Shown: positions 1 through 11,385, counted from the stretch's first letter. The stretch: 64,000 nucleotides of DNA from Eutypa lata (GCA_022661535.1 JAKULF010000009.1:434001-498000); one strand, 5' to 3'. The notes: generated by a model from the sequence alone, not told the origin. Translations and numbers: made by a program.

Positions 1-301
1 CCGTCGGATCTTTGCACCGCCAGCTTGATTTTTCTCACCTGCATTGTCACAGTGCACGTCGGAGTAGGATCATTTGATCCTGTGCGTGTTCCGGATAGCT
101 TGCAGCTTATTATCTGCAACCTAAATTCACCAGGGCGGAGACCCAGTAATTTGATCTGCTATAACATCCTTGATCACGACTTTAATGTCGTAGTGGTCCA
201 AGGTGGGGTCTGGGCTGCGACCTTAATACATAGGAAATGCAAGGTTATCGGTCTGTATAATGTGTTATTGGGCGTGATTGCCAACCTTGACCAGTGCTCA
301 C

Positions 302-626
302 AATACAACTACCAAGGGGCATGGTGGCAATGAAAAGCAAGAGCATGCGACATCGGTTTATAACCAAGATGCTTACAAGTCGTGGTTGAATGAATCGACG
401 TCTTCATCTCTGTTCTGGAGAGGAAAGTTGGGCTCTGGCAAGTCGGTGTAGATGGCGAATATGGTTGACGACTTGAATCTCAACTATGCGAAGAATAACC
501 CAGTATACCTCTTTTGCTGTGAAGAAGATGCCGCGTCCCTTGAGTACAGCACGATACATCAACCACTAGAGCCTCTACCAATTGAGTTCACAGCCAATCT
601 ACCCCACACCCTTGTGTATATATAGT
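302..626 (+). pseudogene. NACHT/P-loop NTPase (NLR-type) gene fragment, broken
   Basis: One frame (codons starting at 302, 305 and so on) reads like the start of a fungal NACHT NTPase domain. It has a Y-x4-YKSWLN lead-in, then SLFWRGKLGSGKSV with Walker A residues G-S-G-K-S around 431-445, then MANMVDDLNL, then a VYLFCCEEDAASLEYSTI segment like the strand before Walker B. A TAG stop at 449-451 falls directly after the Walker A serine-valine, where the family has a hydrophobic residue. After about 557 the similarity fades, and the frame closes at 626. No ATG or upstream effector domain is visible between position 1 and 300, and no downstream repeats follow. This is therefore a relic of an incompatibility-type STAND NTPase rather than a working gene. 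Recognition rests on family patterns known to me, not on a search. Confidence 0.68.
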
Positions 627-853
627 ATGGAACACCCGAACAGGCCAAACAGAAGACATCTATCTGTACAAGCCTTTACTCGATCACTTCAGTCATATTT
701 TCTTTCAATCGGAAAAGTCTAATGTTTCACTCTCCGCCAATTCTCTTTGCTTGTATTAATTCCATAGTTGCTTCCGAACTATGGTGCCCGTGAGAGCCAA
801 AGCGAGAAGTTCCTAACGAGATCCTCAATGGGTGAGATGATGGAGCCTCCCTC

Positions 854-1656
854 TCACGAGAGGTCCATCATCTCACCGCCAGCCTGGTTGTCCTCCCCAT
901 CCTTCGCCATCCCTTTGACGACGGCGTGGAGCCTTGGCATCTCCATCTTGTGGTCGTCGTCCTCCTCGTCATCGTCATCATCGTCGTCGGAGTCCATGCC
1001 GCCCACTGTGCGCCACTGCATCAATTATAGTTAGCATTTACTTCTTTATAAGCATTTCAGCGAGGTGTGAGAGTCGTCCGAGAGCTATAGCTCCCGAACA
1101 TGTCCTTTCAGTACCGTTAAGCACCGATGATAACCAGGAAGGGAAGAAAACAACCATGAAAATTACTTACGGTAGTGGCCTCAGACTCGAGCCACTCGTA
1201 GGCATAGAAGCCCGGCACGGCGGCCACGAACGCTTGGACTTCGGCAGCGACGGGCGATTGATCCTTGGGATCGAACGGCGGCGCAGGGCACGCCCACCAC
1301 TGACCTCGGGCTTGGACGAGGCGCCAGAACAGCTCGAAGAAGGCCGAGCCGCTGAGGCTCGCCGCCCAACGCGGGAGAGACGGGTCGCCTTGGATGGCCT
1401 CTGTGAAGTCGGCCAGGGAGTCGGGGCGGCTGTAGGCCGCGATGTAGGGGGCTAGGTGGGCCCGGGCGACGCGAACGACAAGTGCGAGCTGGTCGTCGAC
1501 GGCGTGCTTGCTGATCTCGACGCCGGATTGCTCGAGTGCGTTGAGCACCATCTCGTTGCGGCGGGGGTCCTCCAGCAACAGGTACTTGCTCAGGTAGCGC
1601 ATGCCGGCGCCCGAGACCAGCTCACCAAGTTGCTTAAGGCGATAATGAGCAGGCAT
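854..1656 (-). CDS. Hypothetical protein with Asp-rich acidic tail (2 exons)
   Basis: Exon 1 runs 1656-1171 and exon 2 runs 1015-854, separated by a 155-nt intron (1170-1016). The donor is GTAAGT, and CTAAC lies just upstream of the TGCAG acceptor. The joined frame gives 215 residues. I chose the ATG at 1656 (MPAHYRLKQLGELV); an in-frame ATG at 1737 would add 27 low-complexity residues. Exon 1 encodes a mainly helical, well-balanced protein with a Trp/Pro patch (QWWACPAPPFDP). Exon 2 encodes a run of seven Asp followed by EEDDD, then a short charged tail. No signal peptide, membrane segment or known catalytic motif is seen, and I do not recognise the family. GC-rich codon use contrasts with its surroundings and supports a real gene. 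The gene lies alone, 230 bp from the NACHT relic on the opposite strand. Confidence 0.72.
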
Positions 1657-1739
1657 CGTTCTTGGTATGGTGATGAGATTATGTAGTTTGTGGTTGGGGG
1701 GGATGCCTTTGGATTGTGCAGTGGTTGAAAATATCAAAA

Positions 1740-2300
1740 GGTGTAGGTGTATGTAGGTTAAGAAAAGTTACATATGAGACTGGTTGAGCACACCAGGGCA
1801 ATGTTAAATTAATTGATGTTCCGAAATTTCAAAATTGGAAGAATAGTTGCTTATTCCGCAGCAAATACAAGTCTTTACTGTAAAAGATATGGTTTTGCAG
1901 ACATATTAATATCATAACTTTAAATGTAGTATTACGAAATTATTTATTTAATGATTAACTTATTTATATATGACGCCTAGCTTGGAATTATGGTGTATTG
2001 GGATCCTCCACGAAAAGGTTGCTTGCCAGAGGGCCGTCGCCTTGCCTCAAAAGATGAGTATGTTGGATTGGAGAAAAGAAGGAATTTAGCAGAGGAAATG
2101 CTATGACAAAGAGACTTACTTAGAGTGTAGAAACGGATGCCTTGTCATGGTACCTACTACTTGGGACTCGACCTTATTTCCATGGTGATATCTCCTTGTG
2201 CCTACATACACTACATACACCCATTGCCCAGCCACCTGCATATTACTGGATGCCTGTTACCGTATCCATAAGGTAAAATAACAGCAGGATTTCCTAACGA
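1740..2300. other. Intergenic stretch, no gene seen
   Basis: This is moderately AT-rich sequence 5' of the acidic-tail gene. All frames are interrupted. The part next to 1656-1740 presumably contains the promoter of that gene, but no clear TATA box can be singled out. Confidence 0.5.
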
Positions 2301-2302
2301 GA

Positions 2303-2579
2303 CCACTAGGATGGTCGGGTGGTTAAGTTTCACTGTCTCAGTGAAACATTACCAAGTGAAGTGGGTTCGATTCCCGCCTAGAGTCCTCTGCCACTTCTGT
2401 GCGCTACCCAGTCTGGGAGACTGGGCTGAGGTACTAGCCCTCCGAATTCAAGATCTCTTCTAGTACGCTAAAAGTAATAACTTCGGTTGTTTTCGGTAAC
2501 GTGGGGGTTAGTACAACGGCATTGGACGTTGGATTTTTTTTATCTTTTTTTTATTTTTTATTTTTTATTGTTTTTTTTG
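2303..2579 (+). mobile_element. SINE-like element with tRNA-derived head and T-rich tail
   Basis: The head resembles a tRNA. An A-box-like TGGTCGGGTGG starts at 2312. A perfect B box GGTTCGATTCC (2364-2374) sits inside a five-pair T stem (GTGGG/CCCGC). CTAG at 2306-2309 can pair with CTAG after the T stem, and a TTTCACTG/CAGTGAAA hairpin stands where the anticodon arm would be. The anticodon loop is wrong for a functional tRNA, because no U33 is present when the stem is drawn with five pairs. After the head comes a body of about 150 nt that includes a CCCAGTCT/AGACTGGG hairpin. It ends in a T-rich tail of about 45 nt (2533-2579). A pol III head, a body and a simple tail together make a fungal SINE the best reading. 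No target-site duplication was found. Confidence 0.55.
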
Positions 2580-4139
2580 CTTCACTCCCCAGTTAACAAG
2601 AGTAATATGTACCAAACATGTGTTATACTCCACTCCGTTTATTATTATTTTGTTATTATTTAAGTATATACCATAATTATTTATGTTACTTTCACAAGAT
2701 GCGTTGAGATATCCTGTAAATATTTGGTTGCTTATCTGGGCGATGTTAGCCTGAAGGAGTGTCTAGATACCCCAGAGTCTCAATCAGCATCCGTAACCCA
2801 ATTTTTCTACAAACAACAACATAGCTGCCACATAAGGGTAGACTCATATGAGTAACAATCAATACATTGTAATTCAAACTTATAAGTTGACAAGGTAATA
2901 TTATTTGCTTTGAGAGAATCGGGTGATTGTTACCAAAGGATTTTTGCATATATGATGAATGGGTATATGTGTTGGATATCACCTGAGCAATCGGGAATAT
3001 ATGCCGTAGAGTGATTCCCATAACTGATATATAAGGGCCTCATACCACTCAGTACCATTGCTATGGCCTGCCATTACTCCCTTTACCATAAATATTCATA
3101 GGTGCGCGCCATCTTTAATTGAGTCGGTATACTTAGTACTAATGAAAATGCAAGCAATTTTTTCAAAGGAGAAAAGTATATTGGCATAGATATTTATGTG
3201 GATGTTATGGCTGTAACTTTCTGGTAAATTCTGTATAATGGGATTAATGTATCACACTAAAAGAGCACAAAATAGGGGGAGATCCTGCTTAGCTAATCAA
3301 GTGGAACCGTTCATATAGTCCAGATAATCCTAGGTAAGTACAGATACAACTTCTTATCCCTTAGAACAGGGCATATACTTGCTTTAAAATTTACGGTAAA
3401 ATGCAAACCACCTCTGTTCACGGCCAGCTGTGATTATACCATCCAAGGATCTATATAACATCACCAAAGAGATCCATTGTTTGAAAACGAGCAGCGTTAT
3501 GTGAACCTGATCTGACTTATAGGGAATCTTACAGGGTGATGTGATTGTGAAGCTAAAAGTGGTGTTATTCTTTACATTCGCAACCGTCCCTAGCAATTGA
3601 CTGAGGCATAACTCGGTCACCGTTCTTCAAAAGGGGGCAAGCCACAGTTGCTAGTTCAATTTGAGAATCCCATCAGTCGATTGATTAATTAATTAGACCC
3701 CACGACAATATATAGCAAACTAGTAAGTCCTAAAGACATAGTTGTCAATGAATATCACGGCCTTATTGTCTCATTAGAATGTGTTGTACGTGAATTGTTT
3801 GATAGGAACTAAGGAGACAAGAGAAGCTTGGGATACGTTGTTCCAATATAACGCTATCGCATTCCTAGCTACTCCAACCACAGAAACATTCCATGTTCAA
3901 GTTTAGTCCTCTTCATAGACTGCCGTGGTTGGGCCTTCCCACCACCTTACAGAGGTGAGTATACATCTCTGACAATAATGGCTGAACCCTCCTATCAGAA
4001 GCAAGGCGAGGGTACGGAGGTTGTCACCCACCTGAATCGAACAGCGGCCGACCCTTCTCATCAGAAGGCTAACAATGAGAACATCATTTGCCTCACTGGT
4101 GATTTATTCGTCAAGCCCAAGAATTTGTCCACAAACTCG
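2580..4139. other. Long intergenic stretch, no gene seen
   Basis: Composition is intermediate. The longest open frames are 91 codons or less and show no domain, splice continuation or coding-like composition. Nothing recognisable is present. Confidence 0.45.
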
Positions 4140-4919
4140 TCATGCTTTTTTCATCTGAATTGACTTTCTGTAGCGATGAAAGTCTCTGAAATCGCCCTTT
4201 CTGCGATTTATCTCGGAAAACAGGAACTCAAGTCTGTCGAGCTCAACGTACACACTCTCCCCATCCTTCGCCCTTTGTTTCTTGGAGAAGTAATTCGTTG
4301 TGCCGTGGTTGAAGTAGCCAAGTAGCAGCGCGAATCTCCTGTCAATCACATCCAGTTCATATACCAAGTCCTGGTCCTTCACCATACGTGTTGCGGTAGG
4401 AGTAGTCTCGTAGAGGCAAGCGCCTAAGTAGATTAAAGGCAGGCTCGGTGTGCCGCCTCAGGTAATTCGCCAATGTATCATTGAGGAACTCGAAACTGTG
4501 TTTGCAAAATCTACGACACGTTTAGTACCCTCTGAAGAAATGCGCAAGGTGAGAAACCAGGATTCGCAGTTTTCTGCACCGGCCGCGTGCCTAAGTCCCA
4601 CTTGGTCGACCAAGAAGTCAAAGTACGTCATTACGGCTCTGTAGTCATCAAGTGTATCGCAGACATACTTCTGACTTCTTGCCGGTAAATCATGTCCTTT
4701 TGAAAAAGACACTATATCCTGGACGGTGGGCGGATCTTCAACTCCAGGGAACCACTCTGATATGTACTCGTGTTGTGCAACAAGTCTAATGGCCCTTTGG
4801 CGGTGTTTATCTTCCCGTGTAGATCCTGATGCAATAGTTTCGTAGCTCGGAGGTGAGCCTAGTTGCTCTTGGTTGTTGTACCCCCTTTTGAGCGGTTTTA
4901 GGGCAATTTTCGCCCGCAT
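4140..4919 (-). CDS. Hypothetical protein (3 exons, model by hand)
   Basis: Three open segments on the minus strand join in frame. The exons are 4919-4558, 4495-4388 and 4338-4140, totalling 669 nt or 222 residues. Intron 1 (62 nt) has GTTTCT and a CAG acceptor, with TACTAAAC inside it as a likely branch site. Intron 2 (49 nt) has GTATGG and GACAG. The protein starts MRAKIALKPLKRGYNNQ and is polar and charged, with Tyr/Phe/Arg-rich stretches (YFDFLVDQVG, FALLLGYFNHG) and a basic C-terminus. No signal peptide or membrane segment is seen, and I do not recognise the family. Alternatively, intron 2 is not real and the gene carries a frameshift near 4385, because the skipped stretch also reads like coding sequence (DLVYELDVIDRR). 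In that case this is a decaying gene. The AT-rich block begins about 160 bp upstream of the start. Confidence 0.5.
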
Positions 4920-5079
4920 TGTTTTGTCGTGGTCGGGGTAGGTTGAGAAATTAAGTCGCGATCGTGCAATTAGCCCGCCAGGTCAGGGCTTGCCGCGTGC
5001 TGTGGATGAAAAGAGCTCTTTTTCGGGAAGCTTTTATAAACCAATCTGCACGTGGTAACAATCACTGTTTATAGTTAAA

Positions 5080-5654
5080 AGTTAGCAGGGTTGAAAACAA
5101 TTTAATAATATTAATCACCTATCTTATATTAATTGAATTAATATTAATTTGCTATTATTTTATATTAATTAATTAAAAAAACGTATTAATTAATAATATT
5201 AATTAATGTATTAATATTATTAATATAATTAATATATATATTTATTAATAAGTTATATATTAAATTAAATATTATATATATAAATTATTATATAAACTTA
5301 TTAAACTTATAATTAAATTTATAATTTATTACTTTAAAGTTATTATTATTATTATGTAATTATTATAAATATAATTTTTAATATTTTAATTAAACTTATT
5401 AAATTTATTTATAAAACTTAAAGTATTAATATAATAATAAGCGAATTAATAAAAAAAAACATCGTAAAATATATAATAATAAATTACGTATTCGTATAAT
5501 TAATAATTAAAGTATTATATAAAAATAAATTTTTTATTATTAAATTTATTAATATAAAATCGAAATAATTATATAAATATATATTTTATATATTAATATT
5601 TTAATTAATTATAACTTAAGTTTTAATTAAACCGCTTACGTAATATTAATATAT

Positions 5655-5691
<37 letters not shown>

Positions 5692-6890
5692 TTTATATTA
5701 ATAATTTATTATATTAATTATATTAACTTAAATATAAATATATAATATATTTTCGATTTATATTTTATATATTAAAAATTTAATATTTAATATTATAATT
5801 AAAGTATTATAAAAGTTTATAAAATAAATTATAACTTAATAATTTAATAAATTAAATTAAATAATTAAAATTTTAATATTTTTTTAATTTTAAATAAATT
5901 ATAATTAAACCGTTATAATTAAATTATTAAATCGTTAAATATACGTTATAATAAGCTTTAAAAATAAAAATCGTTAAATTAAATTAATAATTATTTTAAC
6001 TTTTAAATAAAAATTATTTTTTTATTTTTATTAATTCGTAAATTCGATTAAGCTTTATTAATTTTTACGATAACGAATTTAATTTTTCGTATTAATTAAT
6101 TAATAAAAAAATTTAAATTATTAAATTAAAATATTAATTATTTTACGGTTTAAACGTAATTTATTATTAAATTAACGATATTAATTTCGTCGAAAATTAA
6201 TTTATTTAATTAATCGTTATAAAGCTTAAACTTTTTAATAAAAAAAAAAATATATTTAAAAGTTTTTTATACGGTTAAATCGCGATTAAATCGATACGAT
6301 AATACGTTAAAAAAGTTAAATTTATAAATAAATAAATTAAATTAAATAATAATATTTTATAAATTTAATAATTAATAAGATTTTATTAATCGCGCGATAT
6401 TTTTTTTTATCGAAAAATAATTAAAGTTATATCGTTAACGTTAAGCATTTATTACGAAAAAAAAACTTTAAATTTAATTTTTAAAAATAATAAATCGAAA
6501 AGCGATAATTGTTAAAAAATTTAAACTTTTTTCTTTACGAAAAAAAATAATTAAACTTTTAATTATTAAGTTAAATAATTTAATATTAATATTAATATAA
6601 TTTTATTTATTAATTAATATTAATATTTAAAAAGTAAATATTAATTAATTAAAATAACGTATTAATTAATATATATTAATTTACGTATTAATATTATTAA
6701 ATTATTTTTAATTTTAAAAGTTAAATTAATCGAAATTAAATTTCGTTTAAGTTTTAAAATATAATAAAAAAATAAATATAAAGTTATTAAAAATTTATAA
6801 ATAAAAGTTTAAATAAAATATTAAAATATAATATATAATATATAAAATATTTATAAAAGTTCTCGAAAATAAAAAAGCTTTAAAGCTAAG
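5080..6890. repeat. AT-rich RIP-mutated block 1
   Basis: About 1.8 kb of extreme A+T. Remaining C residues lie mostly in CpG and in AAGCTT, and CpA/TpG are almost missing. No frame longer than a few dozen codons exists. Part of it (5925-6580) is a degenerate copy of a repeat family also seen near 26.3 and 55.2 kb. Confidence 0.8.
5925..6580 (+). repeat. Repeat family B, copy 1 (RIP-degraded)
   Basis: This stretch aligns by eye, colinearly and in the same orientation, with the 3' two-thirds of 26320-27285 and 55238-56200. Shared landmarks are the TTCGTAAA segment (near 6035), a segment with ATCGCGATTAAATCG (near 6281) and a GCATTTATTACGAAAAA segment (near 6444). It ends at the sequence TTAATTATTAAGTTAAATAATTT. 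Differences are mainly C/T and G/A. Confidence 0.6.
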
Positions 6891-8180
6891 TTAAGGTTTA
6901 AATTAACATAAAATATAATGTTAATGTTATAGTTTAACCGTTCATTATATGCTTTAAGAAAAGCATAATAAAGCTTGATAGTTTGAATAAGCTCAACCTA
7001 ACCATTTTAACTAAGACCATAGAAATTTATAGTTATATCCCTTACAGTGTTTCAACACAAAGGACTTTTACTAGTTTCAACTTTAAGTACCTGCTTTGAT
7101 ATCGCTATGCTGAGCAGTTATCCATGGCGAGAAAAAGGCAATAGTCCACTACACACTAGCAAGCTTAAATAAAAGGGTCGGATATACTTTACTAAAGCCA
7201 ATGCTCGGATTGTCTTCATCTCATCTGATATCCTCGTCGCACGTCTTTAGCAAGCCTGAGATATATCGGGCATTCATGCACGCCGAGCATATCAAGCAGG
7301 TGTCAACAACGAATCTGTCATAGACCAACTTCCGCCATTATTCCGCCAGGGTAGTACAGAGTCACTGGATGTATCTGAGTCCATGTATTGTTCTACGCGC
7401 GGATAAGGGGGTTTAACACACTTATTAAATGTGAATACGTTTATAATTATAATGGTAAATATTAAATAATTATTGACTATTACCGTCAAATCATATATTA
7501 TTTGAATTGGACCTTTTTTATTAACCTGTCATTTATTTTGGCAAGAACTTGCAATTGTCTATTAGTTTGATTTATCCAGCGAGGAGGCAGAAAGGGGTAG
7601 GAGTGGAGAAAGGGGCCAATCGGAAGGCTTATCAGCTTTCTCTCACCCTGTCTGCCTGTAACTAGAATCAAGCACCGTCACACATCACCAAACATTTCGG
7701 CACATGAGTAAAGTCAATCTTGTCATATTCTGTCGTAAATGATAATCATGACATGACACTACATATAGCACCACAATATAGGCGCAGTGACAGTTCTAAC
7801 TCAATCGGTATACAAAGCGATGATGAATTGGAGAAAAGGTGATCGAATGTTCGCTAACACGATTAAAAGAACCGCCGCCGATCAGCCCACCCCCGCGTCC
7901 GCCCCTAAAAACCACCGCCGGTCAGCTTCCAGAACCTCAAGATCCCCGACTTATGACGTCGCATGACATAGCAAACCTAATTTTGTCGAATGGAATGTCT
8001 TCGCACCACGAGGGGGTAATGCTACTCTCTGACATCAAGCGCCAACTCAATTGAAGGCAGGAAGGATACCGGCCAAATGTGTATCGTCTGACCAAATGCC
8101 AGAGATAGATTGACATTCGACGAATGTCTCTTTTTCTCTTGGGTTCCCTTGAATGCGCAATCACGAGATGACCGGATCCG
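6891..8180. other. Intergenic stretch, no gene seen
   Basis: Normal-composition sequence leading up to the three-repeat protein gene. A 71-codon frame at 7839-8054 has no supporting feature. The last 150 bp are probably promoter. Confidence 0.45.
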
Positions 8181-8183
8181 GGG

Positions 8184-8189
8184 TATATA
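8184..8189 (+). promoter_or_regulatory. TATA box of the three-repeat protein gene
   Basis: TATATA within GGGTATATAGCC, 158 bp upstream of the ATG at 8347. The implied leader is rich in CAATCAAT repeats (8260-8285), a composition common in highly expressed fungal leaders. Confidence 0.5.
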
Positions 8190-8346
8190 GCCAGTGGCCA
8201 CCTCCCGCCATTTGCCTTGGCTTCAAGAGTTCCCCTCCATAAAACATATCAAACGAAACAAATCAATCAATCAATCAAATCAATTGACTATCTACGCTAC
8301 CAATCAAGTCTTGAGATCACTCATAGATGCAACACACACATCCATC

Positions 8347-8752
8347 ATGAAGTCAACAGAAGGCCACGGACTGACGGACTCTGCTGCCGTAGCAGAGCAC
8401 GAGTTCATGCACCACGCCGAAGAGGATGCCGGCCACGGCATAACAGACAAGGTCGCCACCGCAGAATACGAGTTCATGCACCGTGTCGAGCAAGAAGAGC
8501 ACGAGCATGAGGCCGAGCTCAAGCGCGGCTTATCCAACGAGGCGGCCGAGTGGGAATTTGACCTGATCCACGGAGCGGAGGTATGTCGTCGTCGCCGGCT
8601 GTCAGGATAGTCTCCTGACGATACTCTCCCCATGCATGCATAGAGAAGAATCATAACTAATAAGCTTGCAGAGAAAATTAAATCCTAGGCATATGCCAGG
8701 ACACAAATTGAAGCACATGCTGAAGAAGCTGGTCCCTGCAACGCGAGTCTAA
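8347..8752 (+). CDS. Small His/Glu-rich protein with three internal repeats (2 exons)
   Basis: Exon 1 is 8347-8580 and exon 2 is 8672-8752. The 91-nt intron starts GTATGT and ends CTTGCAG, with ATAACTAAT as branch region. The product has 104 residues. The first 78 contain three copies of one unit at residues 8-26, 31-49 and 61-78. They follow the pattern G-[LI]-[ST]-[DN]-x2-A-x-A-E-x-E-F-M-H-x2-E, with the third copy diverged (EFDLIH). The C-terminal 26 residues are basic (KLNPRHMPGHKLKHMLKKL). No signal peptide or membrane segment is present, so it is probably cytosolic or nuclear. The acidic, histidine-bearing repeats followed by a basic tail could suit metal or protein binding, but that is a guess. 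I do not recognise the family. The gene converges on the transporter, with 3' ends about 217 bp apart. Confidence 0.8.
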
Positions 8753-8870
8753 GACTAATGCATTGAACGAACCGGAAGGGCCGGATGGATGCATTCGGAT
8801 CCGGACTACGGTCGGCTCGCGTGGGGCTTACACTATGTGGGCACATCAGGAACTTTCATCGACTTGAATG

Positions 8871-8890
8871 TCTTGTCTTGTCTTGTCTTG
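8871..8890 (+). repeat. (TCTTG)4 microsatellite
   Basis: Four perfect TCTTG units lie in the short gap between the convergent three-repeat protein gene and the transporter. Confidence 0.9.
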
Positions 8891-8969
8891 TATTACTAGG
8901 ATATCCAAATTCTCATCCAAATTGTACTACCACATTGGAATAAATGTATATCAAAACGAATAATGAATT

Positions 8970-10800
8970 TCAAACTTCTTCAGCATGTTCTGCAGTTTTC
9001 GTCTTGCCCTGCCCGGTCATAGCCATGTCGTGATCCTGTTGTGTAAGCTTGGTTGTGATGGACGTATGGGGGATCCCACGATGTCCCTCGCAGTTGTAGC
9101 CACTGTAATAGAAAATGAGTCAGCGTCCAAGGTTTTTTTCTTCTTCTTTTTTTAAGGGGTAGAATAGCGAGTTTCACGTACAAGATGACGTCCATCTGGG
9201 CGATAGTGAGACCCTTCGTCTCAGGTAGGAAGAAGAAGGACCAAGTACTAGCCACCAACATCCACGAGGCGAAGAAGAACCAGGTTCCGTAGCCGAACGA
9301 CGTAAAGATGTACGGCAGGGCCTTGGTGATAGCGAACTGGATCGCCCACTGAATGAGGGCTGCGAACGTGCCCGAGAAGTTTCGGAGCGCGCCGGGGAAG
9401 ATCTCGGCTGAGACAATCCACGGGATTCCATTGAGACCAAAAGACCAACTATCATCGTCCATGTTAGCAACATTGTATTACATTGATTTCAGCGAAGGGA
9501 TTTCATTAAGAACGTACAAGATAGAGTATATCATGACCATGCCGATAGCAGCTTGACCCCCCTTCGCGGTAGAGTCCGAAAGGGTGCCGCCGGCGCTGAT
9601 GATGTCGGCTGGATGGGCAATCTTGACGTACGCCCCAACGAACCACAAGCACAGGGAACACGCGATCGAAGAGACGATAGTAGGGCGGCGACGGCCCAAC
9701 ATATCAATGATAAACACGTAGTAGAAGATAGAGGCGACCGCCTTCACAAGGCCGTAGATGCCTGTGTAGAGGGAAATATCCGTAACGCCTAGGGAACCAA
9801 ACAAAGTAGGCGAGTAGTAGTTGATAGCAGAAGCGCCGGACAGATTCTGCAAGGCGAAGGCGCAGAAGACGAGTACGACGCGGTTGCGCATGCCCTTACG
9901 AGAGAACTCCTTCATAGCACCGCGGTAGAAGGCCCACTGTCCAGACCCATACGCGGCCGAAATGGACGCCTCTTCGTGAAGCCTATTCTCGATAGCGGCG
10001 ATGTCCTCCTGGACGTAGGGGTGGTCGACGGGGAGGTGGCGCAGCCCCTCAAGCGCCTTGTGCGCCTGCTCGGTCCGGCCCTGGCGCATGAGCCACAGCG
10101 GGCTCTCGTGCAGGAAGAGGGCGCCGATGAAGAGCGGCACGGCGGGGATGAACTGCACGGCCATGGGGATGCGGAAGGAGGCGGCGCTGTCGGCGGCGAT
10201 GTTCTGCGTGATGCCGTAGTTGATCCAGAAGCCGACGAGCGACCCGATCTGGTAGGCGATCTCGAACAGCCCCGTCAGGATGCCGCGGATCGACGGGATC
10301 GACAGCTCGGCGATGTAGCTCGGCACCGTCGCCGTGATCGCGCCGCACCCCAGCCCCGTCAGGACCCGCCCCGCGTACATCATGCTGAGGTTGCCGCTCG
10401 TCGCCGTCATCAGCACCGCCCCGACGATGAAGACCGCCACGCTCGTCTCCAGCGTCCACTTGCGCCCGATCCGCTCCGTGATGAAGAAGCAGAGCAGGGC
10501 GCCCACTAGCGCCCCCGCCTGGAACGCCGACGTGATGTTGCTGGAGACTTCGTTGGCGTTCTCGGCAGTGATGCCGAAGGCGGTCTTGAAGTAGGCGCGG
10601 GAAATTGTGGTTCCGATGAAGGCGGAATCATAACCGAACCTGAGTTCACCCGTTTAGAATATGATAAATTCAATCTTAAGGGGCACGTTAAGGACTTACA
10701 GTAGAGAGCCCGTAGCAATAATGATGCACTCTGAATACAGACGCCAGTTGTAGACCTCCTTGGGCGTGGGCCTGTCTTCGATAGCTTTGAATCCACCCAT
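8970..10800 (-). CDS. MFS sugar/quinate transporter (quinate permease-like, 4 exons)
   Basis: Exons are 10800-10700, 10639-9518, 9448-9182 and 9102-8970. Introns are 60, 69 and 79 nt, with donors GTAAGT, GTACGT and GTACGT. The product has 540 residues, the usual length for the family. The N-terminus IEDRPTPKEVYNWR followed by FGYDSAFIGTT is typical of fungal quinate permeases (QutD/Qa-y type). Sugar-porter landmarks are GRK at about 92-94, R-x3-GLGCG around 125-133, PSYIAELS with IRG around 140-153, ESP-x-WL around 212, LGRRR after the central loop and PETKG at 483-487. Twelve membrane helices can be assigned. It should be a plasma-membrane proton-linked importer, and the substrate (quinate, a hexose or another polyol-like compound) cannot be settled from sequence. 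No quinate catabolic genes lie nearby. Confidence 0.93.
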
Positions 10801-10874
10801 GTTGCCGTGTGTTTTTCACTTTCTGTGCCAGCTATGGGAATGGGGGAATGTAAAGACAGGACAGAATTTCTCAA

Positions 10875-11385
10875 GGATACGAAGTTGTATTAATATAAGC
10901 TGACCATCTTTCCCGGCGTCGCTTCCCCCGCAAAATCCCGCGTGTGTCTCATGCAACCCCGTTCCCGAGATGGCGGTAGCTAGGCAAGCAAGTACTACTT
11001 AGGCGAAGGCTGAAGCTAGACCTATGATCGAATGAAGGAAAAGGGCGCTATTGTCCTGGCCTCCCTTTCATTTTACCGCGAACTTATCCAGGTATGGGAC
11101 CGAACTCCGGGGGCAATCGCGCGCTAGACTTTGCGCTACGCGTCGCTGCGGAGCCCCACGATTTTCTTAGTGAGGAGTTCTATGGGTTTTCGCGGAGAGA
11201 TTGAAGGGGAACACACGACGGATCGTGACCCCAAACCCCACAAAGTCCTCAGGTAGCCCGCGCCAAGAACGCAGTAAAGGACTCAAGGGGGCAGCCCGAC
11301 CCACTCATTCTAGGGAGGAAGCGAGCCGACGCGATAGGCGAAGCGACGAAAAAAAGAAAGTCACGAGATTTCCGGGCGACAACTA
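10875..11385. other. Transporter upstream region, no gene seen
   Basis: Normal-composition sequence between the transporter start and the inverted-repeat element. A 79-codon frame at 11201-11440 runs into the left terminal repeat and is unlikely to be a gene. Confidence 0.5.

Noticed and set aside
25..333. 102-codon frame with a hydrophobic start
   Set aside because: No domain, and it lies in a different frame from the NACHT relic that follows. Composition looks random.
934..1686. Two plus-strand frames of 173 and 76 codons
   Set aside because: They are antisense shadows of the GC-rich acidic-tail gene on the minus strand.
2303..2385. Functional tRNA gene
   Set aside because: Acceptor stem is bulged and the anticodon loop lacks U33 in the best fold. 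The T-rich tail and body fit a SINE better.
3978..4163. 61-codon frame on the plus strand
   Set aside because: No homology pattern, no upstream signals, and it overlaps the 3' end of the spliced minus-strand gene.
7839..8054. Pro-rich 71-codon frame
   Set aside because: Short, no splice partner and no recognisable domain. It lies in the presumed upstream region of the three-repeat gene.
9976..10509. 177-codon Asp/Arg-rich plus-strand frame
   Set aside because: Antisense shadow of the transporter. Its composition is an artefact of GC-rich third positions.
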